A stretch of 64,000 bases of DNA from Bacteroidota bacterium (GCA_016720935.1 JADKJP010000002.1:248001-312000); one strand, 5' to 3'; shown: positions 45,228 through 55,669, counted from the first letter of the stretch. A program made the numbers and translations. The notes: generated by a model not told the origin, from the letters alone.

Positions 45228-47852
45228 ATGCCGAAGTTTCTGTTCGGGCTAATTTTTTTCAGCATAAGCAATTTGGCGGTCGCGCAGTTGCAGGACAATT
45301 TCAGTGACGGGGATTTCACCACAAACCCTGTCTGGTCGGGTGATGCAGGGGACTTCGCAGTCAGCGTTTCCGGCCAGCTGCAACTGAACGCCGCCACCGC
45401 AGGGGAATCTTACCTTTCCGTTCCGTTGCCCCAGGTAGCCGGCGGGGCTATGGAATGGAGGTTCTTTATCCGGGAGAATTTTTCCCCCAGTTCATCGAAC
45501 TATTGCCGGGTTTATCTCGTCTCGGATTCCTCTAACCCTGAAGGGAATGTCAATGGGTACTATCTCCGTTTCGGGGAGTCACTTGCCAATGATGCCGTTG
45601 AATTGTTCAGGCAGGACGGCAATACTTCAGTGTCGGTTTGCAGGGCTTCGGACGGACAGATCGCATCCTCTTTTTCAATGGGAGTGAAGGTTACCCGCGA
45701 TGATATCGGTTTGTGGACCCTTTGGCTCGACCCGACAGGAGGTACGAATTATGTACTCGCAGCTAACGGCGCGGAAGGGATGTATAGTCCGGCCGGGTAT
45801 TTTGGAATTGCCTGTGTATACACTTCCGGCAACAGGCAGAATTTTTATTTCGATGATTTCTTTATCGGTCCATTGATTGGCGATACACTGGCGCCGGAGA
45901 TTGTATCGGTTTCTGTGCTTGACAGCGTCTCTCTGGATATTCGCTTCAATGAAATCATTGATCCGCTCACGAGCAGCGATGTTTCTCATTACACCATTGG
46001 TGGTCAAAGTATCCTTCCTGTATCCGCACAACGAGATCCTGGTGATTTGGCACTGGTTCATCTTCAATTTGGTCAATCCTTTTCACCTTCAATTCCTTTG
46101 ACCTTGCACACCAGCGGAGTACTGGATCTTGCCGGCAATCCTGTCGCTTCAAATCAGATTGATACTTTTATTTATTACCCACCGGTTCAGGTCTCAGTGC
46201 ATGATGTGATTTTTACCGAGGTGATGTTTGAGCCTTCGTCCGCTTCAATTTTACCCAATGAAGAATACATCGAAATATACAATGCAAGAAATGAAGCAGT
46301 TCATCTGAAAGACTGGACCTTAAGTGACGGTAGCAGCACTGCTGTTTTTCCCGAATGTATTCTTATGCCTAAGACCTACACTATTCTTTGCGCTTCAGAA
46401 AATGTTCCGCTTTTTTCCGGGTATGGAACTACGATTGGACTTAATTCTTTTCCGGGTCTCAACAATGATGTCGGAGATAAGATTGAATTGAAAAATGAAC
46501 AGGGAGAACTGCTGGATAATTTTCTGTTCAACAATGATTCCTATCATTCTACTTTTAAGGATGACGGTGGCTGGAGCCTTGAGCGTATTGATACAAGCTT
46601 TTTGTGTGAAGATGATTTCAACTGGAAAGCATCAATCGATCCTTCCGGAGGCACTCCGGGAAACAGGAATAGCGTTGCCGGCACTTATCGCGATCAAACA
46701 CCAATTGTACTACTCAGAGCTTATCTGGAAGACAGTCTGCATGTGATAGCTGTCTGTAACAAGGTTCCGGATGCATCTTCATTATTTGAAATGAATAATT
46801 ATTCATTTAATTCTGATAATGTGTTTTTGGGCCACCCCTTAAATGTCGAAACTCTTGAGGACTCCCGGAAGATTCGTCTGGAACTCCCGTTTACTGCAGG
46901 AAAAAGTGTGTATAGTTTGAGTGTTTCCGGGATTTTCCGGGATTGCCCGGGGAATCTGGCAGACAGCAACCGTGTCGTACGCTTCGCCTTCCCGGAACCT
47001 GTTGTGAAAGGTGATGTTGTGATCAACGAATTGCTTTTTCATCCCATGGAATACGGAAGTGATTTTGTGGAGATCTACAATTGTTCCCGAAAAATTCTGG
47101 ATATGAAAGACTGGAGAATCGCGGAAGGTGATTATGAAGCGCCTGAAAATTTATTGTCGAATGAACAAATTACCGATGAAACGTTTTTACTTTTTCCGGG
47201 GGATTATCTGGCGATGAGTGAAGATCCTGATGTAATTTACAGAACATATCCCGGGGAGAACAAGTACACTATTATTAATGTTCCGGACCTTCCGGATTTT
47301 AATTCAACTGAAGGAGAAGTGGTGCTGCAGGGACCTGATGGAAACAGACTTGATGAATTTATCTACACGGAGGACCTGCATTATCCATTACTAACTAATA
47401 CAGCCGGAGTATCGCTGGAGCGACTGAGTCCATTTTTGCCAAGCGAAGCGGAGGAAAACTGGCATTCTACATCTTCATTGAACGCATACGCTACTCCGGG
47501 CTATAAGAATTCGAATTTTATTTCGGAAACGGGCATGAACCAGACTACGAAACTGGAGCCAAACGTATTTTCTCCGGACAATGACGGTGTAGATGATTTG
47601 TTGTTTATTCATTTGGAAGAAAGGGACGAGTCTTTGTCGGGCGAGGTGCTGATCTATAATACCGAAGGCAAATTGATACGAACTCTGGCTAATCATTATT
47701 TGTTCGGAACGCAATCCATCCTGGTTTGGGATGGCACGAGTGATATGAATGAACGGGTAGATGCCGGGATGTATATTGTCTATGGGGATTTTTTCAATGC
47801 GGAGGGATCAAGAGACAGGTTTAAAAAAGTCTGTGCGGTTGCTTATCGCTGA
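45228..47852 (+). CDS. lamin-tail-domain T9SS cargo protein
   Basis: An 874-residue secreted protein. The signal peptide ends near VAVAQ. Residues about 20-210 form a concanavalin-like beta-sandwich (DNFSDGDFTTNPVWSGDAGD, FYFDDFFIG). A SwmB/Ig-like domain follows (APEIVSVSVLDSVSLDIRFN). Two lamin-tail domains are visible (IFTEVMFEPSSASILPNEEY with LKDWTLSDG, and VVINELLFHPMEYGSDFVEI with MKDWRIAEG). The C-terminus is a FlgD-like/gliding-associated sorting module (NVFSPDNDGVDDLLFIH, GEVLIYNTEGKLIRTL, GMYIVYGDFF). It shares a short divergent promoter region with asd. A role in surface binding or DNA/polymer association is conceivable but not shown. Confidence 0.85.
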   Translation: MPKFLFGLIFFSISNLAVAQLQDNFSDGDFTTNPVWSGDAGDFAVSVSGQLQLNAATAGESYLSVPLPQVAGGAMEWRFFIRENFSPSSSNYCRVYLVSDSSNPEGNVNGYYLRFGESLANDAVELFRQDGNTSVSVCRASDGQIASSFSMGVKVTRDDIGLWTLWLDPTGGTNYVLAANGAEGMYSPAGYFGIACVYTSGNRQNFYFDDFFIGPLIGDTLAPEIVSVSVLDSVSLDIRFNEIIDPLTSSDVSHYTIGGQSILPVSAQRDPGDLALVHLQFGQSFSPSIPLTLHTSGVLDLAGNPVASNQIDTFIYYPPVQVSVHDVIFTEVMFEPSSASILPNEEYIEIYNARNEAVHLKDWTLSDGSSTAVFPECILMPKTYTILCASENVPLFSGYGTTIGLNSFPGLNNDVGDKIELKNEQGELLDNFLFNNDSYHSTFKDDGGWSLERIDTSFLCEDDFNWKASIDPSGGTPGNRNSVAGTYRDQTPIVLLRAYLEDSLHVIAVCNKVPDASSLFEMNNYSFNSDNVFLGHPLNVETLEDSRKIRLELPFTAGKSVYSLSVSGIFRDCPGNLADSNRVVRFAFPEPVVKGDVVINELLFHPMEYGSDFVEIYNCSRKILDMKDWRIAEGDYEAPENLLSNEQITDETFLLFPGDYLAMSEDPDVIYRTYPGENKYTIINVPDLPDFNSTEGEVVLQGPDGNRLDEFIYTEDLHYPLLTNTAGVSLERLSPFLPSEAEENWHSTSSLNAYATPGYKNSNFISETGMNQTTKLEPNVFSPDNDGVDDLLFIHLEERDESLSGEVLIYNTEGKLIRTLANHYLFGTQSILVWDGTSDMNERVDAGMYIVYGDFFNAEGSRDRFKKVCAVAYR

Positions 47853-47939
47853 GTGACATAATAATCAGTGGTAAATTGTTTTGGAATTATTCCTGATTTA
47901 AACTGAAATTTCCTTTATTTAGCGTCTTGCTCAGGCACT

Positions 47940-48899
47940 ATGGAATTTTCAGACCGGCAGGATTCAAAAGCTTTTTATGATGCACGCTATGCTCATGGGT
48001 ATATGGGTCATTGGTCTGCCTTTGAAAAGCGGAGAATATTTGATCTTGTAAAAGAGTTGCAGTTGCCATCCACCGGAAAGGCACTTGATTTTGGCTGTGG
48101 TCGAGGAATTTTTACCGCAGTGATACAAGAAGCGCTCCCGGGTTGGGAGATTTACGGTTGCGATATCAGTTCAGAGGCGATAGCCGCTGCTGCAAAAAAC
48201 AATCAGGGGATTAAATTTTTTGTTCTTGGAGATTCTGCCTTGAGCTCGATGCGTTTTGATTTTATTCATACACATCACATGCTGGAACATACTTATGATT
48301 TAAAAGTAACAGCAAAAGAAATTACTGATCTGGCAAAACCTGTTTGCTCGATGCTGCACAGTTTGCCCTGTAATCATCCCGGCAGTCTGGAATACAAGGT
48401 GTCGATGAAAATGAAGGATGGCTACAACGAAGAAAAGGGAACATTTTTCTTTGAAGATCCGGCTCATCTGAGACGTTTGTCGGTCGACCAGACTTCCGCT
48501 TTGTTTCTTCACGAAGGTTTCGCGGTGTTTAAAGATTACTATGCAAATCAATATTACGGAGCGCTGAAATGGCTTGCAGAAAGTGATCTCGCTTTGGTCC
48601 TGAATTTCACAAACCTTTCAAGAGCATTGAATTCTTCCGCAAGAAATTTCCTGCTCTTGCTTAGATTAAAACTAATATTTTTCTGGTTTTGTTCTTTTGC
48701 TGCGACTGCATTTCGTCCGGCTGATCGTGGAAAATATTATGTAATAAAAAGAATTTTACAGGCCATTTCATTCCTTTCTTTTTTTTGGTTGGTACTTCCG
48801 GTAAGAAACTGGCTGGTGCGGCGCGCGATTGCTGAATGGCAAAACGATCGTGTCAAAAAAAACGGGACGGATTTATTTTTACTTATGAAAAGAACATAG
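47940..48899 (+). CDS. class I SAM-dependent methyltransferase
   Basis: A 319-residue protein with a Rossmann-type methyltransferase domain in the first 200 residues. Motif I is KALDFGCGRGIFTAVIQE, motif II is WEIYGCDISSEAIA, and a post-I acidic/His segment reads FDFIHTHHMLEHTYDLKVT. The C-terminal 120 residues contain hydrophobic stretches (NFLLLLRLKLIFFWFCSF, ISFLSFFWLVLPVRNWL) that could associate with the membrane, an unusual addition. The closest general similarity is to methyltransferases of cell-surface glycan or lipid synthesis. The substrate is unknown. It is not in an obvious operon. Confidence 0.8.
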   Translation: MEFSDRQDSKAFYDARYAHGYMGHWSAFEKRRIFDLVKELQLPSTGKALDFGCGRGIFTAVIQEALPGWEIYGCDISSEAIAAAAKNNQGIKFFVLGDSALSSMRFDFIHTHHMLEHTYDLKVTAKEITDLAKPVCSMLHSLPCNHPGSLEYKVSMKMKDGYNEEKGTFFFEDPAHLRRLSVDQTSALFLHEGFAVFKDYYANQYYGALKWLAESDLALVLNFTNLSRALNSSARNFLLLLRLKLIFFWFCSFAATAFRPADRGKYYVIKRILQAISFLSFFWLVLPVRNWLVRRAIAEWQNDRVKKNGTDLFLLMKRT

Positions 48900-48954
48900 T
48901 TCGATTTCAACAAGTGAATCTCTGACATCAACACATGATGGAGAAGAATACTTC

Positions 48955-50496
48955 TTATTTGTTTTCCGTAAAATGAATCAGTCTTTTTCGCTCCACATTA
49001 TTTTTTCCTTCAACACTCAGAATGTAAATTCCAGCAGACAGATCAGACAAATCCAGTGAAACTGTTTTGCTTTTTACATTCCATGTATTAATCAGTTTGC
49101 CTTCACCGGAATAGAGGCTTAACTTCTCAGGTAACTGATTTGGAAAGTTCACCCGTACCAAAGCCCCGGCCGGATTCGGAAGTATATCAAATGAAATTGA
49201 AGATGTCGTTTCGTTTATACCCGAAGTTAATGGCACATAATTTCCCCAGGTCTCTGCTCCTTTATGAAACCAGAATAAATGCTGCATGCAATCGTCGCCG
49301 GCTTGACTCATTGCATTGAATCTTGATATCACCAATCCTAGTCCTGGTGAATAATACCATTCATAATATAATGGTTCGAAGTGATTGAACCGGATGCATG
49401 GTATTTGAGAATTATCGAGGTCGAAATATCCATCTGTTTCACGAAAGTATAATCTGTTGTTGTAAAGAGCAGTATCCTGATCCATCAGATAACAATTCAC
49501 CGGATTCTGATATGATTGATGTAAAGGTGTATTGTTTTCTTCCGGAACTGTGGTGTACAAGGGAGCATGGGAATAAAAGTAAGAGACAGTATCTTCCATA
49601 TACGTGAAAGTGCTGTCGAGATGAGGTGTAGGAAACGGATTGAATTGCAAACCCAACGTGATGACAAATCGTTTGTAAGAAACGGTGTCTAATGTTGGAT
49701 TCATCCATTTGTCATCGATACGGATATAAGAATAACCGGAAGGAGAGGACCCTCCAAAATTTACACATTGTCCTGTATATTCAAATTCATCACCAATTTC
49801 AAAATCATAGATGTCTTTGCTTTCAGGAAGCTGAATGGGATCAATGCGAACCAAGGGAAGTACAATAGACGGAAATTCCCTGACGGAAATGGTACGGAAC
49901 CAGCCATTGTTTTGACTCAGCTGGAGAAATAGGTTATTAGCGGGGTGTGAAGGATTTGGTTGGCCAAGACTATCGAACACTTCTAACAAAATATTTTTCA
50001 CGGAATCTGTCAGGGAAGCCACAGTCATAAAGGAAAAGCCGTTTACTGATGCTCTTATTTCAGCTCCGTTTGGAAAGCGATAGAAAACCCAGGATTGCCC
50101 GGAGGAAGCATTTTGATCCACGAAGATTGTATCGCCAGCTTCATTGAACAAATAAGTAAATCCATTGTTGGATTCAACGATTTCATTTCCCATCCATGAA
50201 GGGCCATCCCAAAATCCACAATTCGTATCCACTGAAGCGGTATCTCTCCATGTATAAAATGTGTAGTAATGAATTTCAGAAGGGAAAGTGATGATAGATT
50301 GAATTCTTGTAATTTTCAGAGGCGACCATGTGTAATAATCATTGCTTTGATGAAGACTAATCTGGTTATTATTCAATTCACTTCTGAATGTTGCAGGGTT
50401 TCCGAAATTGACGGTGCTGTAATTCTGGGCAAAAAGTTTTAAAGATGAAAGAACAGTCAATAAAGAAACGAATAGAATAGTAGTAAAGTTTTTCAT
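48955..50496 (-). CDS. T9SS type A sorting-domain protein, function unknown
   Basis: A 513-residue secreted protein. The signal peptide is MKNFTTILFVSLLTVLSS ending near LFAQ. The body has no recognised enzymatic motif; it contains paired aromatic/Asp-rich beta segments such as FEYTGQCVNFGGSSPSGYSY, TFTYMEDTVSYFYSH and CIRFNHFEPLYYEWYYSPG. The C-terminal 75 residues form a type A sorting domain (ILPNPAGALVRVNF, LSAGIYILSVEG). It lies 116 nt after the M3 peptidase gene end on the same strand, with a hairpin between. Confidence 0.78.
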   Translation of the reverse strand: MKNFTTILFVSLLTVLSSLKLFAQNYSTVNFGNPATFRSELNNNQISLHQSNDYYTWSPLKITRIQSIITFPSEIHYYTFYTWRDTASVDTNCGFWDGPSWMGNEIVESNNGFTYLFNEAGDTIFVDQNASSGQSWVFYRFPNGAEIRASVNGFSFMTVASLTDSVKNILLEVFDSLGQPNPSHPANNLFLQLSQNNGWFRTISVREFPSIVLPLVRIDPIQLPESKDIYDFEIGDEFEYTGQCVNFGGSSPSGYSYIRIDDKWMNPTLDTVSYKRFVITLGLQFNPFPTPHLDSTFTYMEDTVSYFYSHAPLYTTVPEENNTPLHQSYQNPVNCYLMDQDTALYNNRLYFRETDGYFDLDNSQIPCIRFNHFEPLYYEWYYSPGLGLVISRFNAMSQAGDDCMQHLFWFHKGAETWGNYVPLTSGINETTSSISFDILPNPAGALVRVNFPNQLPEKLSLYSGEGKLINTWNVKSKTVSLDLSDLSAGIYILSVEGKNNVERKRLIHFTENK

Positions 50497-50554
50497 AGCC
50501 TTTATTTTTAAGAATAAGGTCTATGAAAGATATAAATTATTTTACCCATTAAAG

Positions 50555-50588
50555 CAAAGGACGCAGAGAAAATTCTTTGCGTCCTTTG
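50555..50588 (-). terminator. hairpin terminator of the M3 peptidase gene
   Basis: CAAAGGACGCA (50555-50565) pairs with TGCGTCCTTTG (50578-50588). The minus-strand U-run is weak. It contains the CTTTGCG heptamer also clustered at 25424-25461. Confidence 0.6.
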
Positions 50589-50612
50589 TTCTAATGAGTT
50601 GAAAAACTTCTA

Positions 50613-52787
50613 TTATTTTATTGGAAATCCACGTTTTTTCATCAACGCATCTGTCGACGCATCTCTGCCACGGAATTTTTTAAAGCCTTCCTGCGGGTCA
50701 ATGGTGTTACCGACAGTGAAAATATTGTCACGTAAACGTTTTGCGACTTCTTTGTCATAAGGTCCACCGGCTTCGGTGAATGCACTGTAGGCATCAGCTG
50801 TGAGCACATCGGACCAGAGATAACTGTAGTATCCCGCGGAGTAACCATCGGAAGAGAATACGTGTCCGAACTGTGGAGTACGGTGACGCATAACAATTTC
50901 ATGAGGCATACCCAGCTCTTCGAGAGTTTTCTTCTCAAATGCATCCGGGTCAATGTCTGTTGCATCCGCAAGGTGAAGTTTCATGTCTACCAGCGCGCTG
51001 GCAAGATATTCTACAGTAGTGAATCCTTTGTTGAATGTGGATGCATTGTGAATGCGATCAACAAGTTCCTGTGGAATCGGTTTGCCTGTTTTGTAATGCA
51101 ATGCAAAACGGGAAAGCACTTCTTTTGTACTGAGCCAATGCTCGAGAAGTTGTGAAGGGAATTCTACATAGTCGCGAACAACGTTTGTTCCGGAGACTGA
51201 TGGATACGTTACATTCGAAGAAAGTCCATGTAGAGCATGTCCGAATTCATGGAACAATGTAGTCGCGTCATCCCAGGAAATGAGAACAGGTTCGCCGGGT
51301 TTTCCACTCACAAAATTCGCGTTGTTGGAAACGATGGTGGTGATTTCACTATCCATTCGCTGCTGACTGCGATAAGCGTTCATCCATGCGCCGGAGCGTT
51401 TGCCCTGACGAGCATAAGCGTCGAAATACCACAGTCCGATGTGTTTGCCTGTAGTTTTATCAACGACTTCCCAAACACGCATGTCGGGTTGATAAACCGA
51501 AACATTGTTGAGTGGTTTGAAAGAGAAATTGAAAAGTTCTCCGGCAACCCAGAACATTCCTTCACGTAAATTTTCGAGTTGCAGATATTGTTTTACTTCA
51601 TTCTGATCGAGATCGTATTTCGCTTTTCTGACTTTCTCTGCATAATAGCGATAATCCCATGGTTCAATTTTGATTTTCGCTCCTTCTTTATCAGCGAGGG
51701 CCTGCATATCCGCAACTTCTTCGTGCACGCGATTAACGGCAGGTTTCCAGACAGACTCCATTAATTCCATTGCTCTCTCGGGAGTTTTGGCCATTGAATT
51801 CTCGAGTCTCCAGTGTGCATGGGTTTTGAAGCCGAGTAATTTCGCGCGTTCCTGGCGAAGTTTCAGAATTTGTGAAATGGTTTTGTTGTTGTCGTGTTCA
51901 TCACCGCCATCACCGCGATTTACAAACATGTTCCATGCTTTTTCTCTCAGGTCACGACGATCGGAATACGTGAGGAAAGGATCGATAGAAGAACGTGTAT
52001 TGGTAATAACCCACGATCCGGAAAGTTTTTTTCTCTCCGCGTTACCGGCAGCAGCATCACGTAATGATTGAGGCAAACCTGAAAGATCCGCTTCGCTTTT
52101 TAATTCAAGGAATTTACCGGATTCATCTGCCAAAAGATTTTGACTGAATTTGGTGAAGAGTCCTGCAAGCTCCTGGTTGATTTCTGACAAACGCTTTTTG
52201 GAAGCGTCATCCAATCGTGCACCCGCACGAATGAAATTGGAATAATAGATCCAGACAAGTCGTTGTTGTTCAGCTGTCAGTTTGCCTTTTTCAGGACTGT
52301 TGTAAACAAGTTCGATACGCTTGAACAATTTTTCATTTTGAGAAATTTTATCCGAGAAAGCGGCAAGCTTTGGTTCCATTTCATTTTCCACAGCGGAGAA
52401 TTCATCGTTGTTCATGTTGGAACTCCAGATTCCGTAAATGGTTTGAACTCGGTCGAGCATTTTACCACTGCGTTCCAATGGGGCAATTGTATTTTCGAAT
52501 GTCGGCGAACCGGGAGTGCTGGCAATGGCTTCAATCTCTGCAAGATTTTCATTCATCGCCATCTCAAGAGCAGGTTTGAAGTCGGCGACTTTGATTTTGT
52601 CGAATGGTGGAATTCCGCCAAAAGGTCCGGTCCATTTTGCAGTTAATGGATTTGCTTCGAGTGCCATTTCAGATGTTGCTGCACTCGCTTCTTCGTTTCC
52701 CTTTACCACCGGATCCATCCCTGATGCGGAATGAATGATACCGGCAGCTGAAACCAGGAGGCAATAAAAAAATGTAGATTTTCTCAT
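50613..52787 (-). CDS. dcp: M3-family dipeptidyl carboxypeptidase (Dcp-like)
   Basis: A 724-residue exported zinc oligopeptidase that trims peptides. It has a signal peptide (FYCLLVSAAGIIHSASG). The M3 N-terminal domain starts GPFGGIPPFDKIKVADFKPA, as in Dcp. The catalytic motif is LFHEFGHALHGLSS (HExxH at about 514-518), with the third ligand in YVEFPSQLLEHWL. Further conserved pieces are YLASALVDMKLH and SAGYYSYLWSDVLTADAY. Bacteroidota Dcp homologues are often exported, in line with a nutritional role. The -7-like TAATTTCG on the minus strand at 52831-52838 is the likely promoter. Confidence 0.92.
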   Translation of the reverse strand: MRKSTFFYCLLVSAAGIIHSASGMDPVVKGNEEASAATSEMALEANPLTAKWTGPFGGIPPFDKIKVADFKPALEMAMNENLAEIEAIASTPGSPTFENTIAPLERSGKMLDRVQTIYGIWSSNMNNDEFSAVENEMEPKLAAFSDKISQNEKLFKRIELVYNSPEKGKLTAEQQRLVWIYYSNFIRAGARLDDASKKRLSEINQELAGLFTKFSQNLLADESGKFLELKSEADLSGLPQSLRDAAAGNAERKKLSGSWVITNTRSSIDPFLTYSDRRDLREKAWNMFVNRGDGGDEHDNNKTISQILKLRQERAKLLGFKTHAHWRLENSMAKTPERAMELMESVWKPAVNRVHEEVADMQALADKEGAKIKIEPWDYRYYAEKVRKAKYDLDQNEVKQYLQLENLREGMFWVAGELFNFSFKPLNNVSVYQPDMRVWEVVDKTTGKHIGLWYFDAYARQGKRSGAWMNAYRSQQRMDSEITTIVSNNANFVSGKPGEPVLISWDDATTLFHEFGHALHGLSSNVTYPSVSGTNVVRDYVEFPSQLLEHWLSTKEVLSRFALHYKTGKPIPQELVDRIHNASTFNKGFTTVEYLASALVDMKLHLADATDIDPDAFEKKTLEELGMPHEIVMRHRTPQFGHVFSSDGYSAGYYSYLWSDVLTADAYSAFTEAGGPYDKEVAKRLRDNIFTVGNTIDPQEGFKKFRGRDASTDALMKKRGFPIK

Positions 52788-53145
52788 GATTGTTTGGTTC
52801 TGGTAATCGTTGTGTTTTGGTTTTGTGGTCCGAAATTAACAAATCGCAGGCAGGCAGTTTATTAAATTGTGTTAAGAGACGAAAGAAAATTGTTGAAATT
52901 TTGGTGATTTTAGGCCTTTTACTCGTTAGCTACTCTCCCAGATCTACAAATACCGAAATTTAAAGACGGTAAATTTTTGGTTGACCATTACTGCTTTATG
53001 TTTTAGCCATGGATTCATAGGTCGTAGTTTGCTGCCGCACGGGCATGCGCCACAAACAAAGTGGCGCTTGAATTAAAATAAATATAACAAAAGAGGCCTG
53101 GTGATTAACCGGGCCTCTTTAATTTTTTTTCAGGGGAGACAATTG
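52788..53145. other. intergenic region with promoter and hairpin
   Basis: About 360 bases between two minus-strand genes. It holds TAATTTCG (52831-52838, minus), a likely -7 box of the M3 peptidase gene, and a GC-rich hairpin GCGCCAC/GTGGCGC with a 7-nt loop at 53047-53067 of unknown role. The terminator of the next gene is listed separately. No small coding sequence was evident. Confidence 0.45.
53089..53120 (-). terminator. rho-independent terminator
   Basis: An AAAGAGGCC/GGCCTCTTT stem follows the minus-strand T9SS gene. T-rich tracts flank it on both strands. Confidence 0.75.
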
Positions 53146-55455
53146 CTATTGCTTCATCCATTTTACTACGGATGATGTTCCGCTTTCATTTTTCATTTTT
53201 ACAAAATAAATTCCTGAATTTAAATTTTGAATATCAATTGAAATTTTTCCTGCCGGAGCAAACGGATCGGCAAAAACAGTTCTTCCGGTCAGATCCATAA
53301 TTTCGTAAGAAACAGTTCCTGTTGATGTTCCGGAATTTACAATGAGTAAATTGGTGGCGGGATTTGGATAAACAGATAAACTGTTTTGTTGCTTATTTGC
53401 TTCCGGCGAAATACCGGTAATCGAATTGATATTGATGCTGTAATCTTCTACTTCGCCAAGGCTGAAAATTTCGCAGGGTGTTTGAACCGGACTTCCGTCC
53501 TTCATTGATACTCTCATGCGTGTCACTCCCGGAACAGCATTCGCCGGAACCTGGAATGTACTGGTTTCCCATCCTATCTGATTGGAAGAGTAGGAAACAA
53601 CTTCTTCTCCCGGATCGCTAAAGAGTCCGTTGCGGTTGAAATCGATCCACACTTTCCAGTTCTCGGTATACATAGGAACATCCATCTCAGCGCTCAGGGT
53701 GATATTGTAAATACTTCCCGGTAAAAGATCAGCGCTGAGAAATGTGTAATCACCATATCCACCATCACTCAATGGTGTGCTGTTGAGCAGACTACCAAGA
53801 AAGACAAGATCGATCCATTCGTGTGTCGCGTCGAGTCCCATGGATGTGCAATAGCCTGTACCACTCGTTGTGAATTGCTGAACTGCGGAATATCCTGTCG
53901 GACCACTACTGCAAATTGCTTCGACAGCGTAATCATAATCTGTTCCGGCGTACAATGGTGAAAGTATGCAGGAAGTATTGTTTGTAGAAACAACATCCCA
54001 GACAAGTGCAGTTGATGTTTTAAAACGTACATGATAGAGATAAGCATTTGAAACCGGGCTCCAGTTAATCTGTACGGAATCATTCGCAAGAACAGTTGAC
54101 GAAATATTTGTTGGAACTGTACATGGAGCTGTACCGCTGTGATCAAGATAATGAATGATCACGGAATTAGAATACGAGATGATAAATACACTGCTGTCGC
54201 TTGCGATCGCGATTCCATTCCCACGATTATCGGTAGCGAATGTATCGGTGGGAGCAGTCCATTCACGTGTTCCCGAAGGAGTGTATTTAACAGTGACCAT
54301 TTGTATTGTACTGATGATAGAAGTACCACCGGGAAAAGGTCCGCCTGTTCCGGTAACGTATATATTACCCCCGGCATCAACAGCGAATGCTCCCGGATAT
54401 TCATCGTTGTGTGTAGTTTCATCGTAGCGATCTGACCATAGCTGAGTTCCGGATGTATCTATTTTAAAAGTAATCCAGTCGAGATAATAACTTGTGGAGG
54501 GTGCCTGGTTTCCCGAAGCCATGATTGCAAAATTTCCATCCGGTGTGGCTAAAATTTTTCCACCAACCTCACTCCCGCCAAAATCAAAAGTGCGAACCCA
54601 AAGTGAATTTCCAAGCGGATCATATTTGTATACTGCTATATCACCCATTTGAGCTGTAGAAATCCAGGTTACCATGTATGCATTTCCATTCGCGTCGAAA
54701 GCGATATCATCGCCTTGCACTCCAGTGGATACATCGCTCCAGATATCATTACCCGCTGTATCCACAACCCAGGTTGAAGCATTGGCCGTTGAATAATCGG
54801 TAACTCCCGCGAGCCCGAGTTTATCACCGTACAAACGGATCTGTCTGACGAAATGAAAATTTGTCACAGAGGGAAAATTTTTTGTGCTCACCCGAACGAT
54901 GTTTCCGGCCGGCGAAACTTTTACAACATTGTATCCTGAATTCGCGGATGAACCAACAAGTCCGGCTGTTCCAATATATACATTGCCATTATTGTCCATC
55001 TGACTGCTGACATGTGTCCAGTACTGGCTATTGTTGAAATAGCTATAACTTCCGGGGAAAATTCTTTTGTAAATTAATGAACCGGCAGGATCGTATTTTA
55101 ATACAATCAGCGCATTGGCGTTATCACCATCACTTGACATGGTGTGGCGGTAGCCGATGACGACAGGATTTCCCTGTGGATCCACATGCACCTGTACCGG
55201 TCTTTCATAATTCAGCGCGACAGTAGTGCTGGAAATCTGTTGCCATTGAAAGACACCAAAACGATTTCTTTTTTCAAGATAGATGGAGCCCTCATTATTT
55301 GTAAGGGTGTATACATTGTCAGCAGCATCCCTGGTGATAGCTGCACCAATATTCGCCAGAAGATCCGGTTTACGGATCCAGTCGATCGAAAAGGATGCAT
55401 AACAAAGGGTGCCGGTCAACATTAGTCCAAAAAGGAAGAGTAACTTTTTTTTCAT
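53146..55455 (-). CDS. T9SS cargo with beta-propeller-like, fibronectin III and GEVED domains
   Basis: A secreted protein of 769 residues from the ATG at 55455 (an ATG 12 nt upstream is an alternative). The signal is MKKKLLFLFGLMLTGTLCYA. Residues about 20-420 carry repeated blades of the type NAYMVTWIST or GNIYVTGTGG with ANGNVYIGT-like turns (SBBP/beta-propeller style). A fibronectin III domain follows (VQINWSPVSNAYLYHVRFKT), then a GEVED domain (WIDFNRNGLFSDPGEEV, FSLGEVEDYSI), then a type A sorting domain (VYPNPATNLLIVN). It is preceded by the CGGACGGG-plus-promoter arrangement shared with two other genes in the last 10 kb. Confidence 0.85.
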   Translation of the reverse strand: MKKKLLFLFGLMLTGTLCYASFSIDWIRKPDLLANIGAAITRDAADNVYTLTNNEGSIYLEKRNRFGVFQWQQISSTTVALNYERPVQVHVDPQGNPVVIGYRHTMSSDGDNANALIVLKYDPAGSLIYKRIFPGSYSYFNNSQYWTHVSSQMDNNGNVYIGTAGLVGSSANSGYNVVKVSPAGNIVRVSTKNFPSVTNFHFVRQIRLYGDKLGLAGVTDYSTANASTWVVDTAGNDIWSDVSTGVQGDDIAFDANGNAYMVTWISTAQMGDIAVYKYDPLGNSLWVRTFDFGGSEVGGKILATPDGNFAIMASGNQAPSTSYYLDWITFKIDTSGTQLWSDRYDETTHNDEYPGAFAVDAGGNIYVTGTGGPFPGGTSIISTIQMVTVKYTPSGTREWTAPTDTFATDNRGNGIAIASDSSVFIISYSNSVIIHYLDHSGTAPCTVPTNISSTVLANDSVQINWSPVSNAYLYHVRFKTSTALVWDVVSTNNTSCILSPLYAGTDYDYAVEAICSSGPTGYSAVQQFTTSGTGYCTSMGLDATHEWIDLVFLGSLLNSTPLSDGGYGDYTFLSADLLPGSIYNITLSAEMDVPMYTENWKVWIDFNRNGLFSDPGEEVVSYSSNQIGWETSTFQVPANAVPGVTRMRVSMKDGSPVQTPCEIFSLGEVEDYSININSITGISPEANKQQNSLSVYPNPATNLLIVNSGTSTGTVSYEIMDLTGRTVFADPFAPAGKISIDIQNLNSGIYFVKMKNESGTSSVVKWMKQ

Positions 55456-55520
55456 AGCTGTGTGCATTGTTTAATGAAGGGGTTTGTTTAATGATGGATT
55501 TCTGAAGAATTAATTCGCAA

Positions 55521-55576
55521 CAAATCTATATTCACATTGAAGAATGTAATCATTAAATATGTCGGACGGGAAAAAT
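55521..55576 (-). promoter_or_regulatory. promoter with upstream CGGACGGG element, copy 3
   Basis: On the minus strand the -7 box TAGATTTG (55521-55528) lies about 65 nt upstream of the start at 55455. CCCGTCCG (plus strand CGGACGGG, 55563-55570) is 34 nt further upstream. This is the same spacing as in the copies at 59031 and 61067. Confidence 0.6.
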
Positions 55577-55669
55577 CCATTACTGAATGGAATTTTACAG
55601 AGGCTGAAAATTTTTCAAAAAAAACTGAACATTGGCAACATGAAGATTCATAGGCTTTTTCACCGGAGT

